This document shows positions 5,979 to 12,357 of a DNA stretch of 15,254 nt, in pieces. The DNA comes from Candidatus Woesearchaeota archaeon (GTDB taxonomy: Archaea > Nanobdellota > Nanobdellia > Woesearchaeales > GW2011-AR4). The DNA is taken from positions 1-15,254 of the forward strand of contig JADHVE010000028.1 in NCBI GenBank assembly GCA_016784195.1, read 5' to 3'. The notes below the pieces were generated by a model, which saw nothing but the letters and a program-made list of their open reading frames with translations, searched no databases and was not told the DNA's origin. Each line of letters begins with the position of its first letter. Positions within the stretch are counted from its first letter, which is position 1. The position numbers and the translations under genes are program-made.

Positions 5979-6777
5979 AACTGAAAAAACAGAAATGCCT
6001 TTAGTTATTAAGGTTTCAAAAATCATAACTGAGAATGATAGGGTAAAGACCCTGTTCTTTAAGCATAAGCTGGATTATAAACCCGGCCAGTTTTTGATGG
6101 TATGGCTGCCTGGAGTTGATGAAAAGCCGTATTCAGCTTCATATGTTGATAAAGATTTTTTTGCTATAACTGTAGAAAAAAAAGGGGGGTTTAGTGAATC
6201 ACTTCATAAGCTTAAAGTGGGGGATAAGATAGGTATCAGAGGCCCTTATGGAAATCCTTTTAAGATAAAAAAAGGAAAAGCCTGCGTAGTTGGAGGAGGG
6301 TGTGGAATAGCTCCAATCATGCATTTAGTGAAAATACTTGAGAATCCAACAGTGATTGTCGGATGTAAATCCAAAAATCAGCTTTTGTTTGGAAAAAAAA
6401 TCAAAGATTTCATTGTATGCACTGATGATGGAAGTTACGGCACCAAGGGGTTTGTGACTGAGGAATTTGAAAAACTTCTTAAGAATGAAAAGTTTGATGT
6501 TGTTTATACCTGCGGGCCTGAAATTATGATGAAGAAAGTTTTTGACATATGCCAAAGGGAAAAAATAGAATGCCAGGCTTCACTCGAAAGATTTATGATT
6601 TGCGGGATAGGCATATGCAGCCAATGCATGTGCAGTAATAAAAGGGTCTGCAAAGAAGGGCCTGTTTTTGACTCAAAAACCCTGGCAGGATTAAAAGACT
6701 TTGGAAAAAATGCCATGATAAAGACAGGTAAAAAAGTTACATTAAAGGAATATTACTCTTATAAGACAAAATACTGA
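5971..6777 (+). CDS. pyrK: Dihydroorotate dehydrogenase electron-transfer subunit (FAD/2Fe-2S)
   Basis: Carries electrons from PyrD's FMN through a 2Fe-2S cluster and FAD to NAD. The 268-aa protein shows a ferredoxin-reductase fold: FAD motif KPYS (52-55) and GIRGPYGNPF (88-97), NAD-binding GGGCGIAPI (108-116) and CGPEIMM (181-187), then the cluster ligands Cys211, Cys216, Cys219 and Cys227 (CGIGICSQC, later CKEGPVF). All four ligands are present. ATG 5971 is chosen over the in-frame GTG at 5962; it overlaps the end of pyrD by 8 nt, implying coupled translation. Close relatives include sulfhydrogenase and glutamate synthase small subunits, but the pyrD neighbour settles it. Confidence 0.95.
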   Translation: MNETEKTEMPLVIKVSKIITENDRVKTLFFKHKLDYKPGQFLMVWLPGVDEKPYSASYVDKDFFAITVEKKGGFSESLHKLKVGDKIGIRGPYGNPFKIKKGKACVVGGGCGIAPIMHLVKILENPTVIVGCKSKNQLLFGKKIKDFIVCTDDGSYGTKGFVTEEFEKLLKNEKFDVVYTCGPEIMMKKVFDICQREKIECQASLERFMICGIGICSQCMCSNKRVCKEGPVFDSKTLAGLKDFGKNAMIKTGKKVTLKEYYSYKTKY

Positions 6778-6793
6778 AGAATGGAGCATAATC

Positions 6794-7987
6794 ATGACTT
6801 TGCTAATAAAAAACGCAAAAATCTTTACAAAAGGGACACTAATAAACAAGAATATTTTTGTTGAAAACGAAAAAATAAGAAAAATAACAAACCAAAACTT
6901 AATGGCTGATAAGGTTATTAATGCAAAAAATAAGATTGTTCTTCCGGGAATCATAGATTCTCATGTCCATTTCCGCGAGCCTGGCTTGACAGGAAAAGAG
7001 GATTTTTACTCGGGAAGCCGTGCTGCTGCTTCCGGTGGAATCACAACAATTCTGGATATGCCTAATACAAATCCTCCTACAACAACTGTTGAAAGACTAA
7101 AAGAAAAAAGAAGATTAGCAAAAAAAAGCGTAGTAAATTACGGCTTTCATTTCGGCTCAACTTCTGAGAATATTGAAGAGATAAAAAATGTGAAAAATGT
7201 TGCTTCTGTGAAGATTTATATGGAAAAGACTACCGGTGATTTAATCATCAATGATGATGAAGCATTAAAAAGAATATTTTCTTTGCCAATTACAAAAACA
7301 ATACATGCTGAGGGGGGGCAGATAAAAAAGGCTCTTGAATTGGGTAAAGATACACTTTCAAGATTGTATTTCTGCCATGTAAGCTCTAAAGAGGAGCTGA
7401 ATTTAATCATTGAAAACAAAAAAAATAATGTTTTTATTGAGATTGCACCTCATCATTTATTCTTATCCGAGCAGGACAAGGAAAAACAAGGCTCTTTTGC
7501 AGAGATGAAGCCTTCTTTAAAGGTAAAAGAAGACCAGATAGCATTATGGGAAGCGATTAAAAACAATCGAGTTGATACAATAGCAACAGATCATGCGCCG
7601 CATACAGTTGAAGAAAAGCACCAGATCAATTACCCTTATGGAGTTCCGGGTTGTGAAACAATACTGCCTTTACTGCTGAATGCGGTTAATGACGGATTAT
7701 TGGAAATAAAAAAGCTCGTTCAATTATGCTGTGAAAATCCTGCAAAAATATTTAAATTAAAAGGAAAAGGTTTTATAGAAGAGGGTTTTGATGCTGACTT
7801 GACTATAATTGATATGGATCTTGAAAAAGAGGTCAACAATGACAGCCTGTTTACAAAATGCAAATGGAGCCCTTTTAACGGCATGTCATTAAAAGGCTGG
7901 CCAGTCATTACAATAGTTAATGGAAATGTTGTTTATAATAATGGAAATATTGAGCATGTTAGGGGGAAAGAGGTAGAATATAATTAG
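6794..7987 (+). CDS. pyrC: Dihydroorotase
   Basis: Cyclises carbamoylaspartate to dihydroorotate, a zinc amidohydrolase of the class I (allantoinase-like) type. The 397-aa length fits. Metal and substrate residues: DSHVHFREPG (55-64; His57, His59, Arg61), DMPNT (88-92), Lys140 in SVKIYM (likely carboxylated bridging lysine), His171 in TIHAEGG, His195 in CHVSS, and Asp266 in IATDHAPHT. GGAG lies about 9 nt ahead of ATG 6794, and the gene starts 16 nt after pyrK. Placement between pyrK and pyrE supports true dihydroorotase rather than hydantoinase. Confidence 0.97.
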   Translation: MTLLIKNAKIFTKGTLINKNIFVENEKIRKITNQNLMADKVINAKNKIVLPGIIDSHVHFREPGLTGKEDFYSGSRAAASGGITTILDMPNTNPPTTTVERLKEKRRLAKKSVVNYGFHFGSTSENIEEIKNVKNVASVKIYMEKTTGDLIINDDEALKRIFSLPITKTIHAEGGQIKKALELGKDTLSRLYFCHVSSKEELNLIIENKKNNVFIEIAPHHLFLSEQDKEKQGSFAEMKPSLKVKEDQIALWEAIKNNRVDTIATDHAPHTVEEKHQINYPYGVPGCETILPLLLNAVNDGLLEIKKLVQLCCENPAKIFKLKGKGFIEEGFDADLTIIDMDLEKEVNNDSLFTKCKWSPFNGMSLKGWPVITIVNGNVVYNNGNIEHVRGKEVEYN

Positions 7988-7996
7988 GTGGTTTTT

Positions 7997-8350
7997 ATGA
8001 ATGTTGAAATTGCAAACAGAATTACAGATAGTTTAGAAGAAAAAACAGTTTTGCTTAACTTAGCAAATAGAGATAGTATAACTTTAAATGGGTTATTGAA
8101 TAATGCTAGTGATTATATGTTAATGGGGGAACATGAAAAAGCATTGCAAATATTTAAGAAAGTGATAAACTTAAATCCATTCCATCCGGATGCGTATGAT
8201 GGAGTATTTGACTGTATCAGGGGTTTATGGAATTTAGCAAAAGATAAGAGAACAAAAACAGATTTAATTGTAGAAATGGGCCTAACAATGGATAAGGGGA
8301 CTCAATACGGAATCTATGCAGATATTGATTATAAGGGGGTTTACCAATGA
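7997..8350 (+). CDS. Small TPR protein embedded in the pyrimidine operon
   Basis: A 117-aa protein with no recognised enzyme motif. Residues about 33-66 match one tetratricopeptide repeat: NASDYMLMGEHEKALQIF then KKVINLNPFHPDAYDG, with the expected G, A, F and P positions. Flanking helices (3-30 and 67-95) could complete a small helical stack, so a protein-protein contact role is likely. No signal peptide or membrane segment is seen. ATG 7997 is preferred over GTG 7988 because AGGTGG (7986-7991) sits 5 nt upstream. It follows pyrC by 9 nt and overlaps pyrE by 4 nt (ATGA), so it is made together with both. A scaffold for pyrimidine enzymes is a guess; it may equally be unrelated cargo. Confidence 0.85.
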   Translation: MNVEIANRITDSLEEKTVLLNLANRDSITLNGLLNNASDYMLMGEHEKALQIFKKVINLNPFHPDAYDGVFDCIRGLWNLAKDKRTKTDLIVEMGLTMDKGTQYGIYADIDYKGVYQ

Positions 8351-8973
8351 ATCCAAAAGAAACAGCAAAAATCTTATTAAAAATAGAGGCTGTTAGCTTA
8401 AGGGCAGACCCTCCTTTCAAGTGGGTTTCTGGAATTTTGTCTCCAATCTATACGGATAACAGAATATTGATGTCTTACCCTCGAGAGCGAAACATGATTA
8501 TAGATTCTTTTTTAGAATCAATAAAAAAAAATGATTTAAAGCCAGATGTGATTGCTGGAATTGCAACTTCTGGAATTCCTTGGGCTGCGTGGATTGCTGA
8601 CAAATTAAACTTGCCTATGGTTTATATCAGAAAAAAGCAGAAAGGGCATGGACGAGAAAACTTAATTGAAGGCAAACTTGAGAAAGGAGAGAAGGTTGTT
8701 ATTATTGAAGACTTGATTTCTACAGGAGGCTCTTCTATAAGCGGTGTCCAGGCTGTAAAAGAAGCAGGCTGCTTAGTTATGGCAAATCTGGCAATTTTCA
8801 CTTATGAGTTAAATAAGAGCAAAGAAAACTTTAAAAGAGAAAACACAGACTTAATTACTCTGACTAATTTTTCAACACTAGTGGATGTTGCGGTTGAAGA
8901 AAATTTTTTGAGCAAGGATGAAATGCAGAATGTTTTAGGGTGGTCAAAGAATCCGGAAAAATGGGGAAAATAA
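8347..8973 (+). CDS. pyrE: Orotate phosphoribosyltransferase
   Basis: Joins orotate to PRPP to form orotidine 5'-monophosphate. The 208-aa protein has the flexible-loop segment RKKQKGHGRENLIEG (95-109) and the PRPP-binding motif VVIIEDLISTGGSS (117-130), with the acidic pair Glu121-Asp122. A clear AAGGGGG (8333-8339) lies 7 nt before the ATG, within the end of the TPR gene. Its end overlaps pyrF. The substrate (orotate rather than another base) is supported by the N-terminal FKWVSGILSPIYTDNR region typical of PyrE and by operon context. Confidence 0.97.
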   Translation: MNPKETAKILLKIEAVSLRADPPFKWVSGILSPIYTDNRILMSYPRERNMIIDSFLESIKKNDLKPDVIAGIATSGIPWAAWIADKLNLPMVYIRKKQKGHGRENLIEGKLEKGEKVVIIEDLISTGGSSISGVQAVKEAGCLVMANLAIFTYELNKSKENFKRENTDLITLTNFSTLVDVAVEENFLSKDEMQNVLGWSKNPEKWGK

Positions 8974-9662
8974 TAAAACTTGATAAAAGCATAATGCCTG
9001 CATGTGATGTGGATAGTCTGGAAAAACTAAAAAGATTAGTTAAAAATACATGCGATGTTGAAGGTATTGGAGCTTACAAAATAGGCTTGGAATTGGTTAT
9101 TCCTTTTGGCATGAAGAAAATTATTGAAACGATTAAATCAATTTCTGATCTGCCTGTAATCTATGACCATCAAAAAGCTGCTACTGATATTCCTGAATTG
9201 GGGGGGAAATTTGTCAAAGCGTGCAAAGGAGCAGATGCAGTCATCTTATTTCCTCAGGCAGGGCCTGTAACAGAAGAGGGATGGATAAATGCAGCTTTAA
9301 AAGAAAAGATGAATATTATTGTCGGCGGTGAAATGACACACAAAGGATATCTGGAAAGTGATGACGGCTTTATAAAAAATAATGCTCCTAAAAGAATCTA
9401 TGAAATCGCGGCAAAGCTTGGTGTCAGGGATTTTGTTGTGCCTGGAAACAAACCTGAAAAAATCAAAGCGTATAAAGAGTTTCTGGAAAGTCTAGGGGTT
9501 ACGCCTGTGTTCTATTCTCCTGGCTTGATAACACAGGGCGGAGAAATAACAGAAAGTGCAAAAGCTGCTGGGCCTTACTGGCATGCGATTGTCGGCAGAG
9601 CTTTATACAATGCAAAAGATATCAATAAGGCTGCTAAGGAAATTGTAAGAGAGTTAATTTAA
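8961..9662 (+). CDS. pyrF: Orotidine 5'-phosphate decarboxylase, atypical active-site spacing
   Basis: Last step to UMP: decarboxylation of OMP in a TIM barrel. The 233-aa protein (ATG 8961; an in-frame GTG lies at 8940) overlaps pyrE by 13 nt. Expected elements: AYKIGLELV (38-46, Lys40), PGLITQGG (187-194, phosphate loop) and GRALY (212-216). The catalytic Asp-Lys-Asp cluster normally reads D-x-K-x2-D; here it is Asp69-HQ-Lys72-AAT-Asp76 followed by IPELG, i.e. one residue longer in each gap. The DIP ending anchors the alignment, so this is a divergent OMPDC subgroup rather than a loss. Operon position makes another OMPDC-superfamily function (e.g. hexulose-phosphate synthase) unlikely. Confidence 0.93.
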   Translation: MGKIIKLDKSIMPACDVDSLEKLKRLVKNTCDVEGIGAYKIGLELVIPFGMKKIIETIKSISDLPVIYDHQKAATDIPELGGKFVKACKGADAVILFPQAGPVTEEGWINAALKEKMNIIVGGEMTHKGYLESDDGFIKNNAPKRIYEIAAKLGVRDFVVPGNKPEKIKAYKEFLESLGVTPVFYSPGLITQGGEITESAKAAGPYWHAIVGRALYNAKDINKAAKEIVRELI

Positions 9663-9680
9663 TTATTCAAGGGGATGTAG

Positions 9681-9704
9681 AACTATAGTTTCTAGTTTAT
9701 ATCT
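9681..9704 (+). promoter_or_regulatory. Palindrome and TATA-like box before the PEBP gene
   Basis: AACTATAGTT (9681-9690) is a perfect 10-bp palindrome, and TTTATATC (9697-9704) follows, which would start transcription near 9726 in the 122-nt gap after pyrF. The next gene may thus be transcribed separately from the pyr operon as well as by read-through. Confidence 0.4.
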
Positions 9705-9784
9705 TAACAATTTTTATTATGGGATGTTATTGAACAGAAGAAGTAAAAGAACAGAATATTGAAAAAATATAGGGGGTGGTTAAT

Positions 9785-10222
9785 ATGAAACTGGCAAGTT
9801 CTGCTTTTGAGAATGAAGGAAATATTCCTTCTGAATTTACTTGTGATGGTGATGATGTTTCTCCGCCATTAGCGATAAGCGATGTTCCTGAAAACACAAA
9901 AAGCTTTGCTTTAGTATGTGATGACCCTGATGCTCCAGTCGGTAATTGGGACCATTGGATTGTCTGGAATATTCAGGCAGATACAAGAGAAATTGCAAAA
10001 GCTACTGATCCAAAAGGGGTTGATGGGAAGAATAGCTGGGGAAGAACCGGCTACGGGGGGCCTTGCCCGCCGTCAGGAACGCATAGGTATTTCTTTAAGC
10101 TTTATGCACTGGATACCGAGCTTGGATTAGAAGAAGGTTCTGGCAAAGATGAACTGGAGAAAGCTATGGAAGGGAATATTCTAGCAAAGGCTGAGCTGAT
10201 GGGGAAGTATCAAAGAAAGTAA
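9785..10222 (+). CDS. PEBP/YbhB-family protein (Raf-kinase-inhibitor-like)
   Basis: A 145-aa member of the phosphatidylethanolamine-binding protein family, of the short YbhB/YbcL type common in bacteria and archaea, whose cellular role is poorly known. Visible signatures: DVSPPLAI (24-31), the CDDPDAP pocket motif (46-52), His57-Trp58, and GRTGYGGPCPPSGTHRYFF (86-104). No signal peptide, so cytoplasmic. ATG 9785 is preferred over GTG 9776 because a strong GGGGGTGG (9772-9779) lies 5 nt upstream. It follows the pyr operon but has no clear link with pyrimidine metabolism. Confidence 0.95.
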   Translation: MKLASSAFENEGNIPSEFTCDGDDVSPPLAISDVPENTKSFALVCDDPDAPVGNWDHWIVWNIQADTREIAKATDPKGVDGKNSWGRTGYGGPCPPSGTHRYFFKLYALDTELGLEEGSGKDELEKAMEGNILAKAELMGKYQRK

Positions 10223-10228
10223 AAAATT

Positions 10229-10268
10229 TATTTTTTTTTGTAATTATTTTTTAATTATTATTTTTACC
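10229..10268 (+). terminator. Multiple T-runs after the PEBP gene
   Basis: Runs of T9, T6 and T5 separated by AAT-type spacers occur within 45 nt of the stop codon. Archaeal transcription ends efficiently at such T-rich tracts. The rest of the 294-nt gap to the next gene is AT-rich with nothing gene-like before the SDR promoter. Confidence 0.55.
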
Positions 10269-10471
10269 ATTAAGTTCTATTTCGCATATTCAATTATCTG
10301 AATATTTTTTTAGAATACATGTTATACGCAATTCAAAAAATATTTTTCTTGAAGTAAAATAAAGATGGGCTTTCTAAAATGAATTAATTTGATTTTTTCT
10401 TTATTTAATGAGTGGAATAATGTTGTTTTTTCTTCACTTTGTTACGAAAAAGATCTAGATATTAGAGACAT

Positions 10472-10507
10472 TTTATATAGTATTTACAACTTTTAATTTA
10501 TAAGGAG
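10472..10507 (+). promoter_or_regulatory. TATA box and ribosome binding site of the SDR gene
   Basis: TTTATATA (10472-10479) predicts a start near 10500. AAGGAG (10502-10507) then sits 9 nt before ATG 10517, giving a very short leader with a strong Shine-Dalgarno. Confidence 0.6.
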
Positions 10508-10516
10508 AAAATAATA

Positions 10517-11428
10517 ATGAAAATATTAATCACCGGCGGTACCCATGGAATGGGAAAAGGGGTAGCTAAAATTTTAGCAGGCATTGATAACCAAATTCAT
10601 GAGGTTATTATACTTTGCAGATCTAAAGAACTTGGCGAGTCATTGATTAAAGAATTTAAAAATACAACCTTAAATAAAAAAATTTCAATTATTCTATGTG
10701 ACCTTGCAAAACTTAGTGATGTTAAAAAAGCAATAAACGAGATTCAAAGTAAACATAAATTTTTAGATGGTATATTCATAAATGCAGGTTTAGGTTATGC
10801 TGCCAAAAGAGTAGAAACTGAAGATGGAATGGATTCACATTTCCAAGTAAATTATTTATCTCAGTTTATGTTAACATTAAACTTATTGAACCTATTAGAA
10901 AAATCCAAAAGCGGAGGAAGAATTATCTTTAACGCCACAGAAGGAGGAAGAATATCTTGGGATGACATACAAATGAAAAATAAGTGGGGTTATGAAGAGG
11001 GTATCCATCAGGCTATGGCAGCAAAACTAATGTTTCTTACTAAGTTACACAATTTGCACAAAAATATAAAAAATTCAAAGCTGTCTTTTATAGGTTTTCA
11101 AATATCTAAAACTGTGTGGAGTAATCAAATTAATATTATTCCTACTTTTATGAGAATAATTGCAACTATAATGAAGTTTTTTGGAACATTTATTTCAATA
11201 GAAAAATGCGGAGAGATAATGACTCCTTTGTTTACTGAAAATCAAGAAGAAAGCCTTAAAAAATCCGGAAAATTTATCATTTGGAAGAACAATAAATTTG
11301 TAGATATCAAAGAAGATGCGAATATATTGAATCCGAATTTACAAGATAGATTATGGGAAATTAGTTTAAAATTATGCGCAGACGAAAAAACTACTCAAAT
11401 TTCAAAATCACTTTATAATAATAGATGA
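10517..11428 (+). CDS. SDR-fold protein with degenerate catalytic site
   Basis: A 303-aa short-chain dehydrogenase/reductase homologue. The Rossmann signature TGGTHGMGKG (6-15), CDLAKLSDV (61-69), INAG (88-91) and Asn112 in VNYLSQF are present, so NAD(P) binding is likely. The usual Ser...YxxxK site is not: the segment HQAMAAKLMF keeps the Lys (170) but has Ala166 where Tyr belongs, and the preceding FNATEGG lacks the usual Ser-Ser. Tyr159 nearby could substitute, or the protein may be catalytically inactive. The overall layout resembles the retinol-dehydrogenase/WWOX-like SDR group. It is monocistronic with its own promoter and starts the accessory part of the window. Substrate unknown. Confidence 0.87.
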   Translation: MKILITGGTHGMGKGVAKILAGIDNQIHEVIILCRSKELGESLIKEFKNTTLNKKISIILCDLAKLSDVKKAINEIQSKHKFLDGIFINAGLGYAAKRVETEDGMDSHFQVNYLSQFMLTLNLLNLLEKSKSGGRIIFNATEGGRISWDDIQMKNKWGYEEGIHQAMAAKLMFLTKLHNLHKNIKNSKLSFIGFQISKTVWSNQINIIPTFMRIIATIMKFFGTFISIEKCGEIMTPLFTENQEESLKKSGKFIIWKNNKFVDIKEDANILNPNLQDRLWEISLKLCADEKTTQISKSLYNNR

Positions 11429-11431
11429 TGA

Positions 11432-11470
11432 GAAAAATGAAATTCACCCCTAACCCCTCTTTCATTTTTC
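11432..11470. terminator. Long hairpin after the SDR gene, C-rich loop
   Basis: GAAAAATGAAA (11432-11442) and TTTCATTTTTC (11460-11470) are perfect 11-bp complements around a 17-nt loop containing ACCCCT twice (ACCCCTAACCCCT). It starts 3 nt after the stop codon. The T5 in the 3' arm could serve termination on the plus strand. Confidence 0.5.
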
Positions 11471-11550
11471 AAATAGGAAAAAATCAAATTTATAGGAATT
11501 GATGAAAGCATATCGTGAAAATTAAGAACGAAAAATATTTTTTGAACTGA

Positions 11551-11580
11551 GCCTACGAACAAAGTTCTCCGGCTTTTTTT
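11551..11580 (+). terminator. Hairpin plus T7 terminator
   Basis: GCC (11551-11553) pairs with GGC (11571-11573), GAAC (11557-11560) with GTTC (11564-11567), with a small internal loop, followed at once by T7 (11574-11580). It lies 120 nt beyond the SDR stop, reading rightward, and would block read-through into the convergent toxin-antitoxin genes. Confidence 0.5.
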
Positions 11581-11661
11581 CTTGCAGAAAAAACGTATAA
11601 CAAGGATCCTGATGTTATACACAATAAAGAAAAAGGCCACATAGTGATAAGGGCAAAAACA

Positions 11662-11904
11662 TTACTGGTAATCTTTATGATACAATGCAAGAAGATATAC
11701 AATATTTCCTTCAAATTTATAAGATAACCTCCAAGGAGGAATATATAATTCTCTAGTTCCTTTTCGATTAAATCTCATTGGCTTTCCAATTTCAGGATTA
11801 TCTTTAATTTTAGAAACTTGTTTTATAATCTTTTCCTTGATAGCTCTACCTTTAATCTTCTTGAAATCTTTCTTAAAATTTGGATCAAAAATTACTTCTA
11901 CCAC
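11662..11904 (-). CDS. RelE/ParE-family toxin
   Basis: An 80-aa basic protein of the RelE fold: N-terminal FDPNFKKDFKKI (6-17), a helix with KEKIIKQVSKIKDNPE (23-38), then the strand core GKPMRF (40-45), GTRELYI (49-55), WRLSYKF (58-64), IVYLLALYHK (68-77). Arg51, Arg59 and the terminal His76-Lys77 lie where RelE toxins carry RNA-binding and catalytic residues, so ribosome-dependent mRNA cleavage is the likely activity; a ParE-like gyrase role is less likely in an archaeon. The GTG start (11904-11902) overlaps the antitoxin stop by 7 nt with no Shine-Dalgarno, so toxin synthesis depends on antitoxin translation. No earlier in-frame start exists because a stop lies four codons upstream. Confidence 0.85.
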   Translation of the reverse strand: MVEVIFDPNFKKDFKKIKGRAIKEKIIKQVSKIKDNPEIGKPMRFNRKGTRELYIPPWRLSYKFEGNIVYLLALYHKDYQ

Positions 11905-12164
11905 TTTTTCATTTCATCTAAGAAATCATCAAAATCCATTTTAATGCCCTTTCCTTCTTCAATTCTTTTCCATGCTTCATCAGTTTTTTTAGCGAATTCT
12001 AAATCTTCATTTAGATTACTATCTAACTTACTTGCCTTTTTCATAATCAACTGATCCTTATTCTGAATTATCAGAATTTTATCTCCTTCATTTATATCAG
12101 ATCTCATTTCTGCAGGTATTACAACCTGACCCTTGGAACTCATTTTTGTTATTGCAACATCCAT
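11898..12164 (-). CDS. AbrB/SpoVT-type antitoxin
   Basis: An 88-aa protein with an N-terminal swapped-hairpin AbrB DNA-binding domain (MSSKGQVVIPAEMRSDINEGDKILI, about 8-32) and an acidic helical C-terminal half (about 45-88, with Trp65 and a terminal Trp88) that should wrap the toxin. It precedes and overlaps the toxin gene, the usual antitoxin-first order. GGTGA lies 5 nt before the ATG at 12164. A perfect 16-bp palindrome lies between its TATA box and start, fitting autorepression by the complex. Confidence 0.9.
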   Translation of the reverse strand: MDVAITKMSSKGQVVIPAEMRSDINEGDKILIIQNKDQLIMKKASKLDSNLNEDLEFAKKTDEAWKRIEEGKGIKMDFDDFLDEMKKW

Positions 12165-12177
12165 TTATATCACCTTT

Positions 12178-12193
12178 GTAAGATTAATCTTAC
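12178..12193. promoter_or_regulatory. 16-bp perfect palindrome, likely toxin-antitoxin operator
   Basis: GTAAGATTAATCTTAC is fully self-complementary. It occupies the stretch from just after the TATA box to the predicted start site, where a bound repressor would block the polymerase. The AbrB-type antitoxin is the obvious binder. Confidence 0.7.
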
Positions 12194-12197
12194 CCAC

Positions 12198-12205
12198 TAT
12201 ATAAA
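12198..12205 (-). promoter_or_regulatory. TATA box of the toxin-antitoxin operon
   Basis: Reads TTTATATA on the minus strand. A start 25 nt downstream falls near 12177, leaving a leader of about 13 nt that still holds the antitoxin ribosome binding site. Confidence 0.65.
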
Positions 12206-12357
12206 TGTTACGGTTTTTGCCTTTTGATTCTTTTACTATATGTGTCACTTCGTTCAGCATAGACGTCTTTTTTCTCTACTTCCCTCACTCCACTCTGTTC
12301 CTCCCTTTCGTCGTCACTCGTAGGCTCGGTGTGTATACATATTGTGTTTGGATCATT
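12206..12357. other. Gene-free gap with pyrimidine-rich tract
   Basis: No gene is supported here. From about 12266 to 12319 the plus strand is mostly C and T. The 10-mer TCGTAGGCTC (12318-12327) recurs inverted at 11549-11558 on the other side of the toxin-antitoxin pair. No A-run that would terminate the leftward methyltransferase transcript is evident. Confidence 0.4.

Noticed and set aside
10223..10516. Possible origin of replication in the AT-rich gap
   Set aside because: No repeated origin boxes or nearby cdc6/orc1 gene; the AT content is explained by T-run termination and a promoter.
11493..11555. Possible C/D-box sRNA (TTGATGA at 11499-11505, CTGA at 11547-11550, TAGG/CCTA stem)
   Set aside because: The C box lacks the leading purine, no credible internal C'/D' boxes are seen, and the stem is offset and shared with a terminator hairpin.
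11413..11640. Minus-strand 75-codon frame
   Set aside because: It spans two hairpins and the end of the SDR gene and resembles no protein; the hairpins explain the sequence better.
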